Part shown: positions 55,754 to 64,000 of the stretch, one piece after another
Layout: every line of letters begins with the position of its first letter
Position numbering within the stretch: the first letter of the stretch is position 1
DNA from: Bugulina stolonifera
Taxonomy: Eukaryota; Bryozoa; Gymnolaemata; Cheilostomatida; Bugulidae
Reading direction: 5' to 3'
NCBI GenBank assembly: GCA_935421135.1
Contig: OW285196.1
Location: 12,459,001 to 12,523,000 of the forward strand
DNA: 64,000 bases
Made by a program: the position numbers and the translations under genes
The notes under the pieces: generated by a model
The model's input: only the letters and a program-made list of their open reading frames with translations
The model's database searches: none
Told to the model about the DNA's origin: nothing

Positions 55754-58700
55754 ATGTCCAGCTATAACGTCTCTCACGATGTGGACAACATAAAGAATAA
55801 TGGAGCTGTTACTGAGATTGAAATGGAGGCTCCAGGTGAAAAGAAGAGAGGTAGGTCTGGAGAACTACTTCGTGTTGTATTAGATTCTGTATCAAATGTT
55901 CAACATGGTAACCGATGTCATCTTTGGTTTTGTATCCATGTGAATGTGATGCAAAGTAACATACTTATCATATTGTAGGCACAGTTTAGTTAGCAGTAGG
56001 GTTGGAGTTTGAGATGAGTTGTTAAAGGGACATTTCGAAAATGTCAGTCAGAAACGGGACGTTCCAAAAACATTTGTCATCACACACAGGAACCATGGAG
56101 AGGTTCAGAGTCTTGTCTATTGTATAGATTTCGATATGGTCCTGAGTATTCGGTCTGTTATAGATGATATATACACATGTACATGTTCTAACTTTATTGC
56201 AGTGTTTTATTTGTCTTGTAGGTAATAAGAGGGAAACATTCAACAATAAGATTGACTTTCTAATGGCTTGTGTTGGATACTCTGTGGGGTTTGGAAATGT
56301 CTGGAGGTTCCCTTATCTATGTTATAAAAATGGAGGAGGTAAGTTTAGTCAGCTTATTACACCATTTTATGGGTCTCTGAGAGTTTTTAAACATAGAATA
56401 ACACTTAGGCCTATATTCCCCAGTACTATATAGAGATGTTGATCAATTTATTACTATTTTGACTTCCCGTCATGGTTAGTCTTTGGTCCAAGTTGGTACG
56501 GTAGCCTCCCCCCCCCCCCACAAGCAGGAGGAGTAGAGATATGCAAGTGCATGCATAGTAGATACGTCATCTTGATTAATATGAAAAAAAGAGGATAAGT
56601 ACCATTGCTGTATGGAGACTCTATGCACAGTACTCATCTCTGATCAGTCCAATTGATGTCAAGCTAGATTGAGCATGTGTTACCACTTGACCCTACACTA
56701 CCTGAAACTAACCATGTAACCTGGTAATGCTATTATTATCATAAGTATCAGCTCTGGGAAAGGTTTCTCTCACTATGAATATAGTAGGGCTTATACTATG
56801 TAATACAAGAACATTAATTTTATCATTCTCTGTACTGACTGACAAGGATATTATTATAATTTTGACAGGAATTCTATGCATGAAACAATGCTCATTATAA
56901 TATTAGTAATAGTTAATGGTTGCACCTTACTTACACCTTGTATTGTAGCCAACTACATGGTAATATATAGGGTGTGGTACATATTATTGTGGTATGCACT
57001 ATGTTCCAATTACCTAAACTGTATTATAGTTAGAGCTTCATAATTATAATGTATTTCTCTGGTTACACTGTCTTTCAGTTGATCATAAGCGAGTTTTATG
57101 ATATTTTCTGTTTCAGCTGGGGATATACTCTATATTTACATGTAGCACTGTTACATGTAGGAGCTAGAGAGAAGGACACACTATTCTATTATAATACAAT
57201 ATAAATCCTACAAATATTGAATACTGTGACTGTATGGCAATAATGGCTCCTTGATTCTGTTTGGTACTGCATTCACTAACAGATAATAATGAAGTATTAC
57301 CAGTATTACAGCACAACATACAATTATGCATTGTAAGATGTAAACAGTAGCATACAGTACCATAGAAATCAACACAAAAGCCTTCACATAGCTTGTTGCC
57401 AAGCAGTCTGTATAATGTTATATAATACATGTTAAGTAAAATGTCTATAATATATACCAGTAATTATTATAAAAAATACTATAACTATATGCAAGATATT
57501 ACTACTACCTTGATGGGTATATACTACACTCTACTGATGGTACACTACTATACTCTTTTTCATAATACTAATAAAGATGATGTAGCCACTATGCATGTAC
57601 TTGTATCAGAGCCTAATAAACGGCTCTGACTTGCATATCTCTATTTGGGGGGGGGGGGGTGGCTACCGTCCCAAACTGGGCCAAAGACTAACCATGACGG
57701 GAAGTTAAAATAGTAATAAAGGGCCATTTCACCCCAAGTGAAATGCTATCTACCTCCCAGCTCCATCAACTGGCTGTTTAACAATACCAACCGATTTGAA
57801 AGTACATCTGTTCAGCACTGCAGCAATATCTGGCTTACCCAGATCTCCAATACTTTATGCAATCATGTCTTCTTTGTTTCAGGTGCATTTCTGTTACCTT
57901 ACTTCCTCATGGTGATATTGGCTGGAATTCCAATGTTCTTCATGGAGGTTTCTATTGGACAGTTTATGTCTGCTGGTGGCATTAAGGTCTGGAACATCAG
58001 TCCTCTATTTGTGGGTAAGACCAATACTGGATGTATAATATATAATATATTATGAAGGTTCTATCAGAGTATCATAAAAGCCCCCTAAAACGCTATCTCA
58101 CATCTTTCCATAATCTGTTCTATGTACTAAAGATAATAATTGGTCTACATGATGTCTTATCAGTGTTACATGTAGCCTACTGTGTATTGTGTATAGTCAT
58201 ATCCTGGTTTGTAATGGATGTCAATATTTGTTTCTGGTCTACACATAGTAGTAAACAACCTACTGTAGAAATTATACATTGTATGATTATGCAAACTTTG
58301 AAGAATAAACAAACAAGTATGATATTGACCTGTGAAAGGGAATAGTTGGTCACCCCTGATAAAGATTGCCTCATAAATTTGGTGCTACATCATTTCCCTT
58401 TGGCTATCAACGCTGTATATGAATAACGCTTTCTATTTTATGCAAGCATTGCTGTTTATTTACTCTACTCTACGGGTTGTTACATGTATATTTGTGTAAA
58501 TTGGAAATTAATGATCTACGATTAAGTCATAAATCATGATGACAGAATGATGCTGGCATTCAAAGTTATGAAATGCTGACTTCTGCACCTAACAGCAGCA
58601 GCTTGGGATAGATCAGGTGATTCCCTGGCAAGCAAGTATTATTAGTCTAACTGCATACCAATAAATGCTAGGTACCTGAATACATGTACATGTATATGGT

Positions 58701-61700
58701 GAGAGTATAAAAATTTATATGTTAGGTTTGCAGCACCTGTACATATGTGCATATGTGTCAACACTAAAAAAGAACGGATAGATAGAGGTAGATGCCATAA
58801 TGTGACATCAATGGTCTTTTCAATTTAATTTTATACCTGCATACCATAGTTATCATTTCAGTCGGGTAGAAATGCTATAAATACATCGGAATTTATTTGT
58901 TGTAGAAAATCAGATAAAACATTGTAGATCACATGACAGTAGGCTGTTCTTATTTCCATTCAGTCAATCACAGTTCATTCCTGTAGGCCTAGTAAAAAGA
59001 TATGTTTATCATGAAACTTATATCATATTACTCCAGTAATACAAGTAGCTGGTCTTATAAGATATTATATTTACATACTTCATACACTTTTGTTCAAAAC
59101 TATTAATCTGTTAGGAATAAATAATAATAATAGTAAATAATACAACTAATTCTAGGCATTCAGTCATGGATTTATAAATAATTAAAATGGCTATGTTATT
59201 TATTATTCCAATTTGGTGAAATATTCAGGAATGGTGTGGCTTACTCAGCTCTCTGTAATGATAAGTTGAGAGAATGCTAGTGATAAGCATGACAATGCAT
59301 ATAATAACATAATATTTGGTTAGCTTTGCCAAGGTAGCGTAATGATAGTTTCAGCAAAAATGTTGGATATTTTGAGTGCAACTGGCTGCCTCATTAGATC
59401 TGTATTCACAATGTAGATATAATATTATGTTACGCCTGATGGTTAACATGTACGTATGTATGTAAATGTATTTCTATGACCCAAGCCTGACACAACTAAT
59501 GTTACTGTTGTAGGTATTGGTTTTGCTACGACTATCATTCTGTTTCTACTCAACTGTTACTACAATGTCATACTCAGCTGGGCTCTCCGCTACCTGTTTG
59601 CTTCCTTTACTAAGACAGTACCTTGGAGCACCTGCGATGGAGATTGGAATACTATACATTGCACGTAAGTAGCAATAATAATTTCTGACTTCAACTCTAT
59701 TACATGTGTATGTAATATAGTCTAAAATTATTAAGTATTTGCACGTAACTGGAGTTGTGCTCTCTTACAAAATCAGTTGTACTTTATATAACGCTACTGC
59801 TTTCCAGTGTCCAGATATTATACCTCTTTACTGTTTTAAAATTTAAAGTAAAAATATTTCTCAGTAAGTTTTGATGGCTCCTTTACAGGTAGCTTATACA
59901 GGAAACATTTACCCAAGACGTATTAAATAAGGATTTGGGCAGAATTTACTTGTAAATTTTTGCATAGCTTTTGCTGGCTCTAAAATCTAAGTATTAATAA
60001 GATGCTACTCTTGGGGATTGTTGTATTGAAATGTCTCTCTGGTCACACATGTGTGCAGCAGCCCCCTTGAGCAAACACTGCCTCCTTATACTGTCAATAT
60101 TTCCCTATAGGATTATGTTACCTAGACTAAGTACCTGACTACTTGGACAGTGAGTGATTCGAGAGGGTGGGGAAATGTACCACCCAACTTGTATTCAACT
60201 TTGAAAAAAGTCTAGTAAAAGCACAGAAATATTTCTCATGTGCCATCAAAGGGAATATAATACAGGGCTTTAAGAAATAATATGCAACAGGTCAATATTG
60301 TTATCCTATTACATCATACTTCTTACAAAGTAAAGAGTGGAGTGCAAACAATTCCATTCTCTAATTTCTTGAGTTTGTGCATCATAGCTCTACATTAACA
60401 GCTTAATTCTACATCATCCAAGATCTAGTGTGTAACTTGATGCATCAATTAGCTAAAATGTGTGATGGCTGTTAATCCAGGTACTCTAAGGAATTACCTC
60501 CCCTGTTTATGCTGCAGAGTCATGCTACACCTGAAGTTTTATATTCTACTTTGTCTTAACCTGTAGGAATGTGTATTTGAGTCTAATAGTTTGACTTGGG
60601 AGTTGTCTTCCATGCTTTTTCCCACGAAAAAAGGAGCAATTTATCCACTTCAATGTTAGGACTAGCGTAAACAAACATTACAAAGTTGTCTTCTCTCTTT
60701 ATTCCCTTTTTTTGATGAAAACTACTGATACAATTAATAGTTTACTTTTCCATTTTGCATGCAATAAGCAGTGTTAGATAAACTTTTGACTGTTCACATC
60801 GAAGTCAAATCATCAGTAGTTGGTGTCAGCAAAAGTTGAGTCAGAAGATTTACCTATATCTATTCTCTGTATTTCTTTCCTCAGCACGGATTGGTCAAAA
60901 CTGGCACCGAGCAAAGTCGAAGACGCTTTAGAAGGCAACATGAGCCTAGCTAACATGAGCCTAGCTAATGTTACTATGTCAAATGAGACAAGGTTGGCGT
61001 ACTATACTGATCCAGCCACAGAGTACTGGATGTAAGTAGTTATTCCCCCCTGACAAAAAGGTGACCAACTCCGTACAAACTTTTCAGTATTGAGTCTACA
61101 GCCTTCATGGGAGCTGAGTCTACAGCCTTCATGGGAGCTGAGTCTACAGCCTTCATGGGAGCTGAGTCTACAGCCTTCATGGGAGCTGAGTCTACAGCCT
61201 TCATGGGAGCTGAGTCTACAGCCTTCATGGGAGCTGAGTCTACACGCTTTATAGGAGCTTTTGTCTTCTCACTTGGAGGTTATAAGAGAAAAATGTCATT
61301 ACATTGTAACAGCTGAAATTAGTTAAGAAACATCATTATTAACCAATTATTTGAGAGGGTAGTGTTGATGTTTGACAGAGATATCTTCACCTCCCCTATC
61401 CCCTATATCCCACCCGCTATATACACACTATATGTCACTTGCAGGTTCAAAGTCCTGAACATATCCGACGGTATTGACCAACCTGGGAATATAAAGTGGG
61501 ATTTGGCACTTTGCCTGCTTCTTGCTTGGATCATCGTCTTTGCGTGCATATCCAAAGGGGTGAAGACCTCAGGCAAGGTACGTTCATAGACTTTTAAGTT
61601 CTATAATGCAATCAATATTGTGTCATTTATTTATTTCTGGTAGCACAATAGTGGACAGAAATCAAATTATAATTTTATTCAAAAATTATCTTCGATGTTG

Positions 61701-64000
61701 GAATGTCTACAAAGCAAACAGTTTTGCATTTCTCTATATAAGTAGGCCTACGATATTACATGTCAATGCTGTTATTCGGTTTTGTGCACCAAAGGACTCT
61801 TTATCTTCTCCATAATTAAGAATTTTTTTTGAAATCATATCTTGGCCCATTTGTACATGTGACTTGGTCATTGGTGTAATATTACTTAGTCATATAACGC
61901 TTGTCAACAAGATCTGCAAGTTTGCGTTTACAGTGATATCAAGTTTAGGGTGTTGGAAAATTCTCCACACATTATTGGATGATGCATCTCGTTTAATATT
62001 AAACGTATTGTGTTATTATTTATAATCATGATATCATGCAATAACAGGTGATGTATGTGACAGCGACGCTGCCGTACGTCTTTATGATTATCTTACTGAT
62101 CAGGAACTGTATACTACCAGGAGCTGAAATCGGCATCAAGTTCTACCTTACTCCTAACGTTACTAAACTACAGGACATGCAGGTAAGACTATGATAGTAT
62201 AGTATGTGTGCGGCTGTTTACCTATGATAGACTAGATTCTCAGTCATTTACAAATAGACTGAGGGTTGTTAGTTGCTGCATCAGGTAGTTAGCTTGTTGA
62301 ATAAGTTCCAAGTGTGTTTATATACATTTATGTATTTCTCTTCCTGCCCATGTTGATGATCATCACACAGTCTATACATGTATTATTGTCTTCCACGCCT
62401 TACAGTATATGCAGTAATGTGATCCTCCATGTTTGCAGACGTGGGTAGATGCTGGAACTCAGATTTTCTTTTCCTACTCTATCGGTATCGGAGCCTCGAC
62501 TGCCCTCGGTAGCTTCAACAAGTTCCACCACAATTCTTACAAAGATACTATTATATTTGCTCTCGTAAACAGGTCAGTAAACTCTTTAGCCTTAATTCCC
62601 TGGGTTTGATGAAATTCTGGCACCCACACAGCAGTCTGTACGTCAACGTAGCTGCAATGCCAGTATTTAACGGTGTGTGGGGACTTCTAAGAAGAATCTG
62701 CAAACAGTGGACTGTTTCAGTGTTTTTACACCTCATCAGTAAAGCTCGGAGATATTCCTAGGAGAACACCTTAGCAATACTATACATTTACAGCAAACCG
62801 CATTTATAAAGTACATTTTATAGGGGTCATGTACCACTTTATAATCCACATGTAAGGTACATGGTTTCTTGTTATAAATTATGTATTTCTGAGAAACTTT
62901 ACTGTACATTGTTTGTCTGGTTGTACTTCCATCTGTGACTGGCTACAAGTATTTGTTTTATCTATCGTTTTAGCGGAACAAGTTTCCTGGCTGGATTCGT
63001 TATCTTTGCTATATTGGGTCACATGTCCTATCAACAAGGAGTGGATATAGCTGATGTAGCCGAATCTGGTAGGTGCTGGTATTACTTATATCCACCCCTT
63101 GTCTCGTGAAAGTGATATCACAACAGCGGGATCTACAATTCCATATTATGTTGTTATCTTTCCTTGTATAACCTTTAACAACGGAGTTATCTACCTTGCA
63201 TAATATTTGATGCTGGAGTTATCTTTCCTTGTATAACATTTAATTAAAATTGTCTTCTCTTGTATAATTTGTAGCATTGCAGGGGTTGTCTCAATGTGTA
63301 ATGATTGTGCCTTATTCATAACATATACATGTATGTATTTGTTGTTTAGGACCTGGTCTGGCATTTGTTGCCTACCCTAAAGCCCTGGCTAGCATGCCTT
63401 TCCCTCCAGTGTGGTCCGTCTTCTTCTTTATCATGTTGATTCTACTCGGACTCGACAGCCAGGTATGCTTCTGTTACGAACAATTCTATTGAATAGAATT
63501 CCCTTTACATTTACCTCGCCACCCCTTCATAATTACCTGGATGGGAATGAATTTATTGTCAACATAATAATATTCAACCTTGTATTGTATTTATTACCAG
63601 TTTATTGCAATGACTAATCTCATTTAGTGATAAGGGAAAGTATCTTCAGCATGAATAAGTGTAGATAGAGCTCATTGCGAGATAACAATGACCTCCAATT
63701 ACCTTTCAGTTTGTGGCTCAAGAAGGATTGGTCGCTGCAATTGTTGACCTATTTCCCGTAACATTGCGTAAAGGACACCGCAGGGTGATGTTTACGGGTC
63801 TGATGTGTGTCATCTGTTTCCTGGTTGCTCTATCAATGGTGACAGAGGTGAGGATATTAGCATGGTGGATAGTTTATTCCACACCTTTACAATTTTACTC
63901 CAAATTTGGTTTGTCTCAAGTAACTAAATAGAGGTTTTAAAATTTTTAATTTAATTCAATTATATGGTGTTTGTCCACTTATAGTGTTTGCTCCAATGTT
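55754..64000 (+). CDS. SLC6-family transporter, 3' end outside window
   Basis: Eleven exons are visible: 55754-55850, 56222-56338, 57883-58014, 59514-59664, 60885-61031, 61445-61577, 62048-62182, 62439-62572, 62974-63068, 63350-63462, 63710-63847. They encode 464 residues in one continuous frame; the rest runs off the right edge. TM1 has [19 protein letters not shown], again with Gly in place of the monoamine Asp, and TM2 has [20 protein letters not shown]. The second extracellular loop has the C-x8-C pair ([10 protein letters not shown]) and a tandem [13 protein letters not shown], each a glycosylation sequon. TM6 has [20 protein letters not shown], close to the GABA/taurine/creatine branch. 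The visible part reaches about TM8-9. Na+/Cl- coupling is inferred from the family. Confidence 0.92.
56447..57720. mobile_element. 1.27-kb element with terminal inverted repeats
   Basis: The left end, tttattactattttgacttc ccgtcatggttagtctttgg and onward to a poly-C run and agagatatgcaagt, is mirrored at the right end (57,625-57,720). Arms are about 95 bp with scattered mismatches. It lies in intron 2 of the plus-strand SLC6 gene. No transposase is readable inside, so it is a non-autonomous DNA element. I cannot identify a clean target duplication. Confidence 0.75.
61092..61259. repeat. 24-bp minisatellite, seven copies
   Basis: Six identical copies of gagtctacagccttcatggg+agct and a seventh variant copy, starting 60 bp after the donor of SLC6 exon 5. 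Open on both strands because the unit is a multiple of 3, but it is cut off from the exon by a stop right after the splice site, so it is intronic. Confidence 0.95.

Noticed and set aside
61040..61316. Coding MGAESTAF repeat as an extension of SLC6 exon 5
   Set aside because: Reading through the exon 5 donor meets TAA at once; the repeat is intronic and the next exon (61445) joins in phase without it.

Overview
This is nuclear DNA from an invertebrate animal. The genes are split by GT-AG introns of about 90 bp to several kb, and the families (SLC6 transporters, the polyadenylation factor FIP1, a Polinton/Maverick, a Ty3/gypsy-type LTR element, tRNA-derived SINE fragments) are metazoan. The host DNA is AT-rich and full of the palindrome TACATGTA. 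I cannot name the species; a marine invertebrate, perhaps a sponge, is a guess.

Layout. 1-14 kb: two poorly recognised minus-strand split genes (exons at about 6.6-7.6 kb and 10.8-13.7 kb), isolated basic first-exon candidates, a SINE, MITE-like palindromes and minisatellites. 14,898-24,883: a complete LTR retrotransposon with two 663-bp LTRs that look identical, a 4-bp target duplication, a tRNA-Leu-type primer site, a gag ORF and a zinc-finger ORF beside the 3' LTR. It has no recognisable pol; about 4.8 kb of host-like non-coding DNA lies in the middle. 25,500-46,088 (minus): a complete 15-exon SLC6 transporter gene (694 codons, all exon phases close). Its second intron is swollen to 11.3 kb by a 9.3-kb Polinton-like element (35,691-45,004). 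47,224-54,488 (plus): a complete 10-exon FIP1 homologue (605 codons). 55,754 to the right edge (plus): the first 11 exons of a second SLC6 gene.

The most interesting object is the Polinton-like element. It has TIRs of more than 500 bp starting with AG, a 6-bp target duplication AGCATA, and a protein-primed type family B DNA polymerase rebuilt from four exons (1,453 codons). A divergent two-exon gene (406 codons) encodes a charged N-terminus and a duplicated domain that may be OB-like. Between the two genes lies a head-to-head 31-bp minisatellite that forms a palindrome of about 0.8 kb. I see no integrase, capsid, protease or packaging ATPase. It looks like a stripped-down self-replicating element that would need integration functions in trans.

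The two SLC6 genes flank FIP1. The minus-strand copy resembles glycine/neutral amino acid transporters and the plus-strand copy resembles the GABA/taurine/creatine branch. Both carry Gly where monoamine carriers have Asp in TM1.
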